From the NCBI GenBank assembly GCA_049296795.1, contig JBAQTC010000048.1:42354-106353 (forward strand): a DNA stretch of 64,000 nt. Direction: 5' to 3'. Positions 26,716 through 34,825 of this stretch are shown here, one piece after another. Position 1 is the stretch's first letter. Every line of letters begins with the position of its first letter. The DNA comes from CAXNKH01 sp049296795 (GTDB lineage: Bacteria; Pseudomonadota; Gammaproteobacteria; Burkholderiales; Burkholderiaceae_C). The notes beneath the pieces are model-generated. The model saw only the letters and a program-made list of their open reading frames with translations, was not told the DNA's origin and ran no database searches. Position numbers and translations under genes: made by a program.

Positions 26716-27534
26716 TTACTCCTTGATGTTTTGGGGTTGGGTTGCGGCTGCACACTTCTCGATGAGTGCAAGCAGGTTTGGGGGTTCGAGCATTTCGAGC
26801 TGGCCCGAACGGTCTTTGGCCGGAAAGCCATAGGGGTTGAGCGTGTGCGTGACGAACGCGCGATACGGCTCACCGTCATCGCTCTTGATCTCTGCGAGCG
26901 TCACGACCTCATCGACGATGCCGGGCAGTTCGGCTGCCGTTTTGGAGCCTTCGATCTGCGGGACGAACACCTTGCGGTTGAAGTCATCCAGGCGCTCGTC
27001 CAAGATGGCCACGAATACGACGTGCTTGCCGCGTGCGTGTTGCAGGTGCATGAGCGCACCCAGCATTTCCGAGCCCAGCAAGCCATAAGCACCACGGGTG
27101 TCAGGTTTGCCGGTGCGGTCGGAAATCGCCTGGGGTTGTGTCTTTGCCCAGATCAATGCCAGTCGCGCCAGCACAGTGATGCTGTCCACGAAGTAGCAGT
27201 CGTACTTGGCCAACTGAGCGGGGTCTCCATACTGCTCACAGACATGCGCGTAGTGCGCCTGCGAATACGGAGCCTCAGGTGGCAGCGCAGGGTTGGGACC
27301 GGCCAAGAACACAACCAAGTCACGGAATTCAGGCCAGGTGGTCGGGCGCACGCAGTCACCACGCCAGTCTTTGACAGCCAAGTCCCCGGCCTCGAGGTCG
27401 ACGAACAAGGTCTTGTCTTCAGGCAGGGTCTTGAGCTGGGTGGTCTTGCCGATGCCGCTCTTGCCGAGCAGAACCAACTTCACCCCTTTTTTCTCGCGCA
27501 GGCGCTGATCAGCGGTAATGATTGGAAGTCCCAT
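26716..27534 (-). CDS. Sak4-like RecA-fold ATPase
   Basis: A 272-aa AAA/RecA-type ATPase of the phage nucleotide-binding family. Walker A GKSGIGKT is at residues 24-31 and a Walker B-like YFVDSI near 115. Together with the DUF669-like protein and the PD-(D/E)XK nuclease it forms a plausible single-strand annealing or strand-exchange module. The chosen ATG overlaps the BRO gene stop (TGATG); a GTG one codon upstream also fits. Confidence 0.84.
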   Translation of the reverse strand: MGLPIITADQRLREKKGVKLVLLGKSGIGKTTQLKTLPEDKTLFVDLEAGDLAVKDWRGDCVRPTTWPEFRDLVVFLAGPNPALPPEAPYSQAHYAHVCEQYGDPAQLAKYDCYFVDSITVLARLALIWAKTQPQAISDRTGKPDTRGAYGLLGSEMLGALMHLQHARGKHVVFVAILDERLDDFNRKVFVPQIEGSKTAAELPGIVDEVVTLAEIKSDDGEPYRAFVTHTLNPYGFPAKDRSGQLEMLEPPNLLALIEKCAAATQPQNIKE

Positions 27535-28283
27535 CACGCCACCTCACGCAGTTCTTGAGCGACGCTCGGATTCCAGAGAATCTGGTAACCACTGTGTCCA
27601 TTGCGCGAGTACGGCATCGCTTCCGCCCATGCCTCACCCGGTTCGGTCAGCTCCCACTCATCACGCTCGTTGCGCACCTGCAGACCCAGGTTGGCCAGGC
27701 GCAGGTTGGTGGTCTTGGCCGAGAGGCCGACCAGCTTGCCCAGTTGCGTGGCATTGAGAGAGCAGATCGGCTCGTTGGCTGCGGGCAGCGCACGGCGCAA
27801 TGTCTCGATGGCCAGGCCTGTGTTTTCATGGATGCAGGTCAGCGTCGCCGCCATGGCGATGCCCACCTTGACGCCAGGCACCTTGGCCACGGCCTCCCCA
27901 ATCAGGAGCAGCGAAGTGACACGGTCCTGGGTCGGTGCGGGTAATGCGGCCATGGCGGACACGGCATAGGAGCCGGTCTTGCGGATGGCAGGCAACACCT
28001 CATGGGTGACCCAACGCTTGAAGCGTTTGGCTTCGGCCTTACGGCTGCCGAGCACCAAGGCATACAGCCCAGGCTCGTTCACCGTGGTCATTTCTTGGGT
28101 TCCACCAGGGGTGTGAATTGAATTCACACCCTTTTCGTCGTCGTCCAGACGCTCGAGCGCCTTGCGATCAAGGCTGATAGTCGACAGCACATCGGCTGCC
28201 ACGAACCATGGTTCGCCTTGTGCGTCGGTAACCACACGGACCTGGCTGCCCTCGAAATCAAATGGGACAAGTTGCTGTTTCAT
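27534..28283 (-). CDS. BRO-N domain antirepressor
   Basis: A 249-aa protein with an N-terminal BRO/antirepressor domain (FDFEGSQVRVV, then PWFVAADVL, then ALVLGSRKAEAKRFKRWVT and EVLPAIRKTGSY to about residue 110). The C-terminal half has a possible winged-helix segment LGKLVGLSAKTTNLRLANLG. Such proteins relieve repression to trigger lytic growth. GGAGGT precedes the ATG. No partner repressor is found in the window. Confidence 0.9.
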   Translation of the reverse strand: MKQQLVPFDFEGSQVRVVTDAQGEPWFVAADVLSTISLDRKALERLDDDEKGVNSIHTPGGTQEMTTVNEPGLYALVLGSRKAEAKRFKRWVTHEVLPAIRKTGSYAVSAMAALPAPTQDRVTSLLLIGEAVAKVPGVKVGIAMAATLTCIHENTGLAIETLRRALPAANEPICSLNATQLGKLVGLSAKTTNLRLANLGLQVRNERDEWELTEPGEAWAEAMPYSRNGHSGYQILWNPSVAQELREVA

Positions 28284-28285
28284 GA

Positions 28286-28765
28286 TCAGACCTCCGAGTC
28301 AGGGGAAATGTGGAAAGAGGGCTTGCCCGCCTCGACGGTGCGTGCGTCGGCGAATTGCTGCTGCAATGCAGGTGGCCAGTTCGTGTACCGGGTCTCAGAC
28401 ACGGTCAACTTGATGTCGAGGTAGCTCTCAACTGCCTCACCGGATGCCACGATGCGTTCGGCGATGGTCTTGAGCTTCTTCTGGTCCCAAGACACCTTCT
28501 TTGGCAGATCGAACTTCACATGCAGACCGTCGGTTTTGATGTGAGAGGTGCCGAAGTCACGGCCAGAGGCGTGGAGGCTCTCACGACCTTGCACGCCAAA
28601 GCGCTGATCGAAAGCGGCATCCAATTTGGTCCGCGCTGCTTTGAGCCAGGCAATTGCCTGGTCAAGGTTGGTGTCAACTTCAACCAATTGCTGCGCAGGC
28701 AGGTTAGCCAGTTGCGAGACGGACATCTCTGCGATGTCGGCTGGGAAAATGGACAAGTCGTTCAT
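28286..28765 (-). CDS. Hypothetical prophage protein
   Basis: A 159-aa early protein with an N-terminal helical part (residues 1-60) and a basic middle containing VKFDLPKKVSWDQKKL. I do not recognise a family. A very good GGGAGG ribosome site and 2-bp spacing to the BRO gene support it. Possible roles include nuclease inhibition or recombination, but no motif shows this. Confidence 0.65.
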   Translation of the reverse strand: MNDLSIFPADIAEMSVSQLANLPAQQLVEVDTNLDQAIAWLKAARTKLDAAFDQRFGVQGRESLHASGRDFGTSHIKTDGLHVKFDLPKKVSWDQKKLKTIAERIVASGEAVESYLDIKLTVSETRYTNWPPALQQQFADARTVEAGKPSFHISPDSEV

Positions 28766-28778
28766 CTCTGTCCTCCCT

Positions 28779-29042
28779 TCAGGCCGTCGCGCGCTCGGAC
28801 GTCGAAACGTGCAGAGCGTTCTTCTCGAAATCCAAAATCATCTCGAGCGCATAACTCACGCGCTTGGACAATTTCAGATACTTGGGACCACGACCTTCGC
28901 AGCGCCAGCGCTGAAGTGTTTTGGGGCTGATGCCCCAGCGCTGGGCCAGTTCGTTCTCGTTGAGCACCCGGCGATCTCCGGGTGACAGGGTGTTGATCGC
29001 TTCTTGAGTCGATCGGGTAAGTGAGGTTGCCGTTGCTGGCAT
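28779..29042 (-). CDS. HTH (MerR/excisionase-like) protein, first gene of the early operon
   Basis: An 87-aa protein with a helix-turn-helix near residues 28-60: LNENELAQRWGISPKTLQRW, then GPKYLKLSKRVSYAL. It resembles AlpA-type regulators and Xis proteins. As first gene of the early operon, directly downstream of a repeat-rich control region, it may regulate its own operon. AAGGAG precedes the ATG. Confidence 0.82.
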   Translation of the reverse strand: MPATATSLTRSTQEAINTLSPGDRRVLNENELAQRWGISPKTLQRWRCEGRGPKYLKLSKRVSYALEMILDFEKNALHVSTSERATA

Positions 29043-29094
29043 GGATTACTCCTTTGACGTTGTTGAGGAACAGGTGTCATTGGAGATTTCGGGT

Positions 29095-29150
29095 GGCGAA
29101 CATACGAGGAACCGATTGGCGAACCACGCGGAAACTTCTGGTTCGCCAAT
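29095..29150 (-). promoter_or_regulatory. Early-operon control region with repeated GGCGAAC boxes
   Basis: GGCGAAC occurs at 29095-29101 and 29118-29124, and in inverted form at 29141-29147. The second and third boxes form a perfect 12-bp inverted repeat (ATTGGCGAACCA / TGGTTCGCCAAT) with a 12-bp spacer. A minus-strand -10-like TATGTT overlaps the first box. This looks like an operator-promoter for the early genes; the regulator is unknown. Confidence 0.55.
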
Positions 29151-29160
29151 GACCCGCCAC

Positions 29161-29190
29161 AAATGAAAACGGCGAGCACTTGGCTCGCCG
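29161..29190 (-). terminator. Intrinsic terminator upstream of the early operon
   Basis: On the minus strand CGGCGAGC and GCTCGCCG form an 8-bp stem with a 5-nt loop, followed by TTTTCATTT. It would stop minus-strand transcription entering the early control region from the right. Confidence 0.7.
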
Positions 29191-29472
29191 CTGGTGAAGT
29201 TGCCTGATGTTCAGGCACAAAGTTGATGTTGTCTTGATGTCCTTTGACGGACGCTGTTACGTGAATGTCTCAGTCCGACCCATTGCAGTCTTTGAAGAAT
29301 TTCATATCAACGGCCGGTTGGCAACGATGGCTACCTACGGTGAGTGCGACTTGACCTCACGGATATTTTGCTGCGGCGGACGCTCGAAAAGCAGCGTTTC
29401 TCGTTGACTCAAAGCCGGTTTTAAGGCGTGCGGGGGAGATAAAAAAATTTCCTTGGTCATTTTGATAACCCT
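29191..29472. other. Gene-poor junction between prophage early region and cargo
   Basis: With the control region before it, this is part of a ~430-bp stretch without a supported gene. It holds a short palindrome (TGCCTGA-tgt-TCAGGCA at 29201-29217). A 66-codon plus-strand open frame (29207-29407) lacks a ribosome site and recognisable family and may be a remnant. No insertion sequence ends or direct repeats are evident. Confidence 0.5.
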
Positions 29473-29501
29473 TTGCACGGTCAACAAATATTCTGTATGA
29501 T
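29473..29501 (+). promoter_or_regulatory. Sigma-70 promoter of the tetR-type gene
   Basis: TTGCAC, a 17-bp spacer and TATGAT form a near-consensus promoter. The predicted start site (~29508) falls on the ATG at 29509, so the mRNA may be leaderless. TATGATGA at 29496-29503 equals a half-site of the palindrome downstream of the gene, suggesting autoregulation. Confidence 0.7.
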
Positions 29502-29508
29502 GAATGAC

Positions 29509-30102
29509 ATGCGAAATGCACCAACCAACACCCGTACTGCAGCTAAAGAGGCCTCACACGAGCGCATCGTGCAGGCGGCTGCCCGCGCCATCCGGCGCAG
29601 CGGGTATGACGGGACCGGCGTGGCCGACATCATGAAAGCGGCGGGGCTGACGCACGGGGCGTTCTATGCCCACTTCGAGTCCCGCGAAGCCATGCTGGCC
29701 GAGGCGGCGGATCGTGCGGGAGCCGAATCGAACGCTTTCGCGGCCGATGTCATCGCCGCAGCCCCACCCGAGCAGGCCTTGCAGGCGCTGATGCAAGCTT
29801 ATCTTTCCAAGGAGCACCTGGCGGGCATCGAGAATGGTTGTCCGGTGTCGGCCCTGGGTTCTGAAATGCCCCGGCAGTCACCCGAAGTGCGCCGCGCTGC
29901 CACACTCCGCATCAAGGAGATGATTGACTTGGTGGCCCGCCAGTCGCCGGACTGGGGGCAGCCCGTTGCCCATGAACGCGCCCTGGTGACAATGGCGACC
30001 ATGGTGGGTACCCTGGTGCTGGCCCGTGCGGTGGACGAGCCGGCACTGTCGGATGCACTATGCAAGGCCACACTGAAATATCTGACCCCCTCGCAGGTCT
30101 GA
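29509..30102 (+). CDS. TetR/AcrR-family transcriptional regulator
   Basis: A 197-aa regulator. The N-terminal HTH spans residues ~18-65 (GYDGTGVADIMKAAGLTHGAFYAHFESREAML cut at typical TetR positions), and the C-terminal ligand domain contains a single cysteine, Cys111, in NGCPVSALGSEM. The promoter -10 overlaps earlier in-frame ATGs at 29497 and 29500, so I place the start at the ATG on the predicted transcription start; a leader-bearing longer form is less likely. It probably represses itself and the downstream redox/esterase genes. Single-Cys TetR proteins next to flavin reductases can be electrophile sensors; here that is inference. Confidence 0.9.
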   Translation: MRNAPTNTRTAAKEASHERIVQAAARAIRRSGYDGTGVADIMKAAGLTHGAFYAHFESREAMLAEAADRAGAESNAFAADVIAAAPPEQALQALMQAYLSKEHLAGIENGCPVSALGSEMPRQSPEVRRAATLRIKEMIDLVARQSPDWGQPVAHERALVTMATMVGTLVLARAVDEPALSDALCKATLKYLTPSQV

Positions 30103-30128
30103 TTCTGCGTCTGTTTTTTTGCCATCAA

Positions 30129-30146
30129 ATATGATGATCATCATAT
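30129..30146 (+). promoter_or_regulatory. 18-bp palindromic operator
   Basis: ATATGATGATCATCATAT is a perfect palindrome lying between a -35-like TTGCCA (30119-30124) and -10-like sequences, about 65 bp before the first cargo enzyme gene. Its half-site recurs in the regulator's own promoter. It is a strong candidate binding site of the TetR-type protein. Confidence 0.7.
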
Positions 30147-30210
30147 GTAAATCTCATCCATCCCGACCAACTGGGTGGAACTCTTGCTCGCTTTTTAAAA
30201 AGGAAACACC

Positions 30211-31212
30211 ATGAAAGCCTTCGTGCTGGACCGTTACGGGAAGAATGAACAGCTGCGGGCCACGGATGCGCCAGAACCGACGCTGCGGGAAGACGATGTA
30301 CTGATCGAAGTGCACGCGACCGCGGTGAACCTGTTGGACGTCAAACTGCGCAACGGCGAGTTCAAGCTCATCCTGCCGTACCGCACGCCTTTCGTTCTGG
30401 GCCATGACGTGGCCGGTGTGGTGATTGGTGTCGGGCCGCGCGTGCGCCAGTTCAAGCTGGGCGATGAGGTCTACGCCCGGCCCGATGACTTTCGCATTGG
30501 CACCTTCGCGGAACGGATCGCCGTCCGGGAAGAGTCGGTCGCCACCAAGCCCAGGAACATCTCCATGGAAGAAGCCGCGTCCATCCCGCTGGTGGGCCTG
30601 ACGGCCTGGCAGGCGCTGGTGGAAAAAGCCAGGGTCAAAAAGGGACAGAAGGTCTTCATCCAGGCAGGCTCCGGCGGCGTGGGCACGTTTGCCATTCAGC
30701 TGGCCAAGCACCTGGGTGCCTCGGTGGCCACCACCACCAGCGCGGGTAACACCACCCTCGTCAAAAGCCTGGGCGCGGATGTGATCGTCGATTACAAGAA
30801 GGACGCCTTTGAAGAGCAGTTGAGCGGCTACGACGTGGTGCTCAACAGCCAGGATGGCAAGACCTTGTCGAAGTCCCTGGGTGTACTCAAGCCTGGCGGC
30901 CACCTCATTTCCATCTCGGGGCCACCAGATCCGCAGTTTGCGCGGGACATAAAGGCCAATTGGCTGGTACAGCAGGTTATGCGCGCCCTCAGCTTCGGGG
31001 CCCGCAGGCAGGCCCGGCGCCTACAGGTCGGATATTCATTCCTGTTCATGAAGGCCAGCGGCAGCCAGTTGCGGCAGATCACTCCGCTGATCGAATCGGG
31101 CGCCATCCGTCCAGTGATCGACAAGGTCTTCCCGTTTGACGCCACCAACGAGGCCCTGGCCTACGCCGAAAGCGGCAGGACAAAGGGCAAGGTGGTCATC
31201 AAGATTCGCTGA
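30211..31212 (+). CDS. NADPH-dependent MDR-family oxidoreductase (quinone reductase-like)
   Basis: A 333-aa medium-chain dehydrogenase/reductase without zinc ligands, so a quinone oxidoreductase or enoyl reductase type rather than an alcohol dehydrogenase. The N-terminal GroES-like domain has FVLGHDVAGVV near residue 61, and the Rossmann motif AGSGGVGTFAIQLAK is near 152. It likely reduces electrophilic quinones or enones. AAGGAA precedes the ATG. It is the first enzyme after the TetR operator. Confidence 0.92.
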   Translation: MKAFVLDRYGKNEQLRATDAPEPTLREDDVLIEVHATAVNLLDVKLRNGEFKLILPYRTPFVLGHDVAGVVIGVGPRVRQFKLGDEVYARPDDFRIGTFAERIAVREESVATKPRNISMEEAASIPLVGLTAWQALVEKARVKKGQKVFIQAGSGGVGTFAIQLAKHLGASVATTTSAGNTTLVKSLGADVIVDYKKDAFEEQLSGYDVVLNSQDGKTLSKSLGVLKPGGHLISISGPPDPQFARDIKANWLVQQVMRALSFGARRQARRLQVGYSFLFMKASGSQLRQITPLIESGAIRPVIDKVFPFDATNEALAYAESGRTKGKVVIKIR

Positions 31213-31278
31213 GCAACTCCACGCCCATCGGCATTTTGATCCCTTGCAAATTCTCGGCATCTGAAACGCAAAACGACC

Positions 31279-32247
31279 ATGAAAAACCTTCTCAAAACCA
31301 CGCTGCTGGGCCTGGCCCTGTCTTCCACCCTCCAGACCTCGACGGTGCTGGCGGCAGAACCTGCCCTTGCTGAGACGGCCTCTGTCTCTTTGGCGGCCGA
31401 ACAAAGGACCGCGCTGACCTGGAAGAACGTGCCCACCCAGACCCTCACGGCCAACGGCGTGACATTCGCGTACCGGGAGCTGGGCCATCACCGCGGCGGC
31501 ACCCCCGTGGTGATGCTGACCCACCTGGCCGCCGTGCTGGACAACTGGGACCCGCGCATCATCGACGGCCTCGCGGCCAAACACCACGTCATCGCCTTCG
31601 ACAACCGCGGCATCGGTGCCTCCAGTGGGTCGCCGTCAAATTCGATGGAAGCGATGGCGGCTGACGCCATCGTTTTCATCAAAGCCAAGGGCTTGCAGAA
31701 GGTGGACCTGCTGGGTTTCTCGCTCGGCGGCATGGTCGCCCAGGAAGTCGTGCTCAAGGACCCGCAGCTTGTGCGCAAGATGGTGCTCGCTGGCACCGGC
31801 CCTGCGGGTGGCGAAGGCATCAGCACTGTGGCAGGGGTGACCTTCTACGACATGCTCCGGGGCTTCTTCACCGGCCAGGACGCCAAGCAGTTCCTTTTCT
31901 TCACACGGACCCCCGCTGGCATCGAAGCCGGCAAGGCCTTCCTGACGCGTCTGAAGGAACGCACCGAAGACCGCGATACCGAGATCACCGTGAGCGCTTT
32001 CATGGCCCAACTGGAAGCGTTGCGCGTCTGGGGCAAGAAGGCACCCGCCGATCTGTCGGTAGTCACGCAGCCAGTATTGATGGTGAATGGCGATGACGAC
32101 CGCATGGTCCCAACGGTCAACACGCACGACCTTGCCCGCCGACTGCCCAACAGCCAGCTGATCATCTACCCCGATGCCGGCCATGGCGGCGCCTTCCAGT
32201 TCCACGCGGACTTCGTGCGCAGCACGCTTGAATTTCTGGCTCGCTGA
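31279..32247 (+). CDS. Exported alpha/beta hydrolase
   Basis: A 322-aa alpha/beta hydrolase with a Sec signal peptide (MKNLLKTTLLGLALSSTLQ, probable cleavage after VLAA near residue 26). The catalytic triad is visible: Ser in GFSLGG near residue 150, Asp in NGDDDRMVPT near 273 and His in AGHGG near 299. Substrate unknown; esterases, lactonases and cofactor-free haloperoxidases share this layout. The next gene encodes a cytoplasmic paralogue. Confidence 0.9.
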   Translation: MKNLLKTTLLGLALSSTLQTSTVLAAEPALAETASVSLAAEQRTALTWKNVPTQTLTANGVTFAYRELGHHRGGTPVVMLTHLAAVLDNWDPRIIDGLAAKHHVIAFDNRGIGASSGSPSNSMEAMAADAIVFIKAKGLQKVDLLGFSLGGMVAQEVVLKDPQLVRKMVLAGTGPAGGEGISTVAGVTFYDMLRGFFTGQDAKQFLFFTRTPAGIEAGKAFLTRLKERTEDRDTEITVSAFMAQLEALRVWGKKAPADLSVVTQPVLMVNGDDDRMVPTVNTHDLARRLPNSQLIIYPDAGHGGAFQFHADFVRSTLEFLAR

Positions 32248-32272
32248 GGCGGGTCCACAGGAGGATCACTAC

Positions 32273-33118
32273 ATGATCGACACCCACCTCACCGCCCCCA
32301 CCCGCTGGGTGGAATTGAATGGCGACCGGTTCGCCTACCGCCGCTGGGGCAATACTGTGACAGACCAGCCCCCCCTTTTCTTCCTACAGCATTTTCGCGG
32401 TGGCATGGACCATTGGGATCCATTGATGACCGACGGCCTGGCTGCTGGGCGCGAGGTGATCCTGTTCAACGGGCGCGGGGTGGCTTCTTCCTCCGGCACG
32501 CCGCGCGGCCGGATCGAGGACATGGCCGACGACGCGGCGGCGGTGATCCGGACCCTGGGACTGCGCCAGGTCGATGTGCTGGGCTTTTCGCTCGGTGGCT
32601 TCCAGGCACTGGACATGACCTGGCGTCACCCCGACCTGGTGCGCAAGCTCATGCTGCTGGGCACAGGACCGCGCGGGGGCGACCCCGAGATGGAAGCGCG
32701 TGTGCTGAGCACAGCACCCCGACCGGTGCCGGTGTTCGAAGATTTTCTGTACCTGTTCTTCGGCCGGTCGGCGCAGGCCGAGCAGGCCGCACGCGACTTC
32801 TGGGCGCGACGCCACCAGCGCGTGAACCAGGACCCGCCGTCTTCACCGGAGGTGGCCAAGGCGCAGATCGAGGCCAACATGCTCTACCTGCCCAGGCTGT
32901 CGGAAGACGATCCGTTCGCCTACCTGCGCGACATTCGGCAGCCGACCTTCATCCTCAACGGCGTGAACGATGTGATGGTCCCAACCGTCAACTCGTTCTA
33001 CATGGCCCGCAACCTGCCGAATGCCCAATTGTTCATCTACCCGGACAGCGGCCACGCCGCGCAGTTCCAGAACCCGCAGCGTTTTTTGCAGCACGTCACC
33101 CACTTCCTGAGCGAGTGA
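32273..33118 (+). CDS. Cytoplasmic alpha/beta hydrolase, paralogue of the preceding gene
   Basis: A 281-aa alpha/beta hydrolase without a signal peptide. Ser in GFSLGG near residue 109, Asp in NGVNDVMVPT near 229 and His in SGHAAQF near 260 form the triad. The C-terminal third closely parallels the exported hydrolase upstream (MVPTVN, ARNLPN, IYPDSGH against MVPTVN, ARRLPN, IYPDAGH), suggesting tandem duplication with a change in location. AGGAGG precedes the ATG, so upstream in-frame codons are rejected. Confidence 0.9.
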   Translation: MIDTHLTAPTRWVELNGDRFAYRRWGNTVTDQPPLFFLQHFRGGMDHWDPLMTDGLAAGREVILFNGRGVASSSGTPRGRIEDMADDAAAVIRTLGLRQVDVLGFSLGGFQALDMTWRHPDLVRKLMLLGTGPRGGDPEMEARVLSTAPRPVPVFEDFLYLFFGRSAQAEQAARDFWARRHQRVNQDPPSSPEVAKAQIEANMLYLPRLSEDDPFAYLRDIRQPTFILNGVNDVMVPTVNSFYMARNLPNAQLFIYPDSGHAAQFQNPQRFLQHVTHFLSE

Positions 33119-33168
33119 ACGCTTCGTTGCTCCGCCCGTCCACGCACCCACATCGCAAAGCTATCGCC

Positions 33169-33567
33169 ATGCTCAAGTTCAAATTTCTGCTGTGGGTATT
33201 CGCACAGCTCCTAAACCGACAGCTCCGAAATAACCCCGACTGCGCGAGCTACGTCGCGGGCAAGCACCTTCGGTTCAAGATCCGAACCACCGCTGGTGCT
33301 GGCCGCCACTACACACTGCGTGACGGCGTCATCTATTCTTCGTCCGGTCTGGCGACGGACCCGCAGTTCACGCTGAACTTCAAGGACGCATTTAAGGGCT
33401 TCGCGATTCTCTCGGCCAAGGACGGCCAGGCTGCCTTTCTGAGAGGCCTAGGCAGTGGGGATCTGAGCATCAGCGGCGACTTTCTGGAAGTGATGTGGTT
33501 CCAGGGGCTGACAGCCTTCCTCCAGCCCCCAAAAACCGTTTCCCCCTGTGACCGCACCGCATTCTGA
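33169..33567 (+). CDS. SCP2-like lipid-binding protein
   Basis: A 132-aa protein with an SCP2 sterol-carrier-like fold: GRHYTLRDGVIYSSSG, TLNFKDAFKGFAILSAKDGQ and a C-terminal LSISGDFLEVMWFQGLTAFL. The N-terminal ~18 residues are hydrophobic (LKFKFLLWVFAQLL) and may sit in the membrane. Such proteins bind lipids or hydrophobic substrates and could present them to the neighbouring hydrolases and reductases. No good ribosome site is seen. Confidence 0.75.
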   Translation: MLKFKFLLWVFAQLLNRQLRNNPDCASYVAGKHLRFKIRTTAGAGRHYTLRDGVIYSSSGLATDPQFTLNFKDAFKGFAILSAKDGQAAFLRGLGSGDLSISGDFLEVMWFQGLTAFLQPPKTVSPCDRTAF

Positions 33568-33574
33568 GGCACCC

Positions 33575-34825
33575 ATGACACACCACCTGCTGAACCAATC
33601 CCTGACCCTGCCCAACGGCACAGTGCTGCGCAACCGCCTTGCCAAAGCCGCCATGAGCGAGACGCTGGCGACCTACGACAACCGCCCGACGCCGGAGCTG
33701 GTGCAGCTGTACCGGCGTTGGGCTTCGTCGGGGCTGGGACTCATTCTGACGGGCAACGTGATGATCGACCGGCGTGCGCTGGGCGAGCCGGGCAATGTGG
33801 CCATCGAGGACGAGCGCGACCTGCCCGTCCTTCGGCAATGGGCGCAAGCGGCCACCGGTCAAGGAGTGGCCATTTGGGCGCAGCTCAACCACCCGGGCAA
33901 ACAATCCGCCAAGGGCCTGAATGCGGTCAACCTCGCCCCCTCAGCGGTGCCCTTTCGCGAGGACATGGCGAAACTGTTCGAAACCCCGCGCGAAGCCACC
34001 GTGCAGGAGATCCAGGACATCATCGAACGCTTCGGGCGCAGCGCGGCCATCTGCAAGAAGACCGGTTTCAGCGGCGTGCAAATCCACGGGGCGCACGGCT
34101 ACCTGGTCAGTCAGTTCCTCTCTGCCCACCACAACCGCCGCAACGATGAATGGGGCGGCAGCCCGGACAATCGGCGGCGCTTCGTGCTGGCCGTCTATGC
34201 CGAAATCCGCCGCCAGGTAGGGGCGGATTTCCCGGTGGCTATCAAGCTCAATTCGACCGACTTTCAGCGCGGCGGCTTCACCGAAGCAGAGTCACTGGAG
34301 ACGATCCGCGCGCTGGCCGACGCCGGTATCGACCTGATCGAAGTTTCGGGCGGCACCTACGAGGCCCCCGGCATGAGCGTCAATCTGCAGGAACCCAAGC
34401 GGGCGTCCACCGTGGCCCGGGAAGCCTACTTTCTCGACTTCGCCGAGAAGGTGCGCGAAACCGTGAAAGTGCCGCTGATGGTGACCGGCGGTTTTCGCAC
34501 TGCAGCGGGCATGAACGCAGCCCTGCGCTCCGGATCGGTGGATGTGGTGGGCTTGGCGCGGCTGCTGGCAATCGATCCCGACGCGCCAGCCGCCTTGCTA
34601 CAAGGGCGTGACAGCCCGCATCAGGTGCGGCCAATCAATACCGGCATCGAGGCCGTGGATCGGATGGGGGTCATGGAGGTGTGGTGGTACGAGCGACAAC
34701 TCAAGCGCATCGCCAAAGGCCGGTCCCCGCGCCCACACGAAAGTGGCTTATCGGCTTTCCTGAGGGAAGCCTTCACCGGCGGTTGGGGCACCTTTCGCAC
34801 GCGTCGCCTTCGGGCGAGCAGTTGA
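33575..34825 (+). CDS. NADH:flavin oxidoreductase (Old Yellow Enzyme family)
   Basis: A 416-aa FMN-dependent ene-reductase. The conserved FMN/active-site segment is QIHGAHGYLVSQFLSAHHN followed by RNDEWGGS near residue 195, and WAQLNHPGKQ lies near 108. The C-terminal 40 residues are basic. Such enzymes reduce activated alkenes, nitroesters or quinones. With the upstream TetR regulator this recalls nemRA-like detoxification units. A 139-bp gap without visible terminator follows. Confidence 0.92.
   Translation: MTHHLLNQSLTLPNGTVLRNRLAKAAMSETLATYDNRPTPELVQLYRRWASSGLGLILTGNVMIDRRALGEPGNVAIEDERDLPVLRQWAQAATGQGVAIWAQLNHPGKQSAKGLNAVNLAPSAVPFREDMAKLFETPREATVQEIQDIIERFGRSAAICKKTGFSGVQIHGAHGYLVSQFLSAHHNRRNDEWGGSPDNRRRFVLAVYAEIRRQVGADFPVAIKLNSTDFQRGGFTEAESLETIRALADAGIDLIEVSGGTYEAPGMSVNLQEPKRASTVAREAYFLDFAEKVRETVKVPLMVTGGFRTAAGMNAALRSGSVDVVGLARLLAIDPDAPAALLQGRDSPHQVRPINTGIEAVDRMGVMEVWWYERQLKRIAKGRSPRPHESGLSAFLREAFTGGWGTFRTRRLRASS

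Noticed and set aside
26179..27558. A 459-codon plus-strand frame opposite the phage ATPase and binding-protein genes.
   Set aside because: It overlaps two supported genes with good ribosome sites and gives no recognisable protein.
29207..29407. A 66-codon plus-strand frame before the tetR-type gene.
   Set aside because: No ribosome site, no family, and it overlaps a palindrome; kept only as a note in the gap entry.
32174..32272. A longer N-terminus for the second hydrolase.
   Set aside because: The extension overlaps the preceding gene and the internal ATG has a perfect AGGAGG site.
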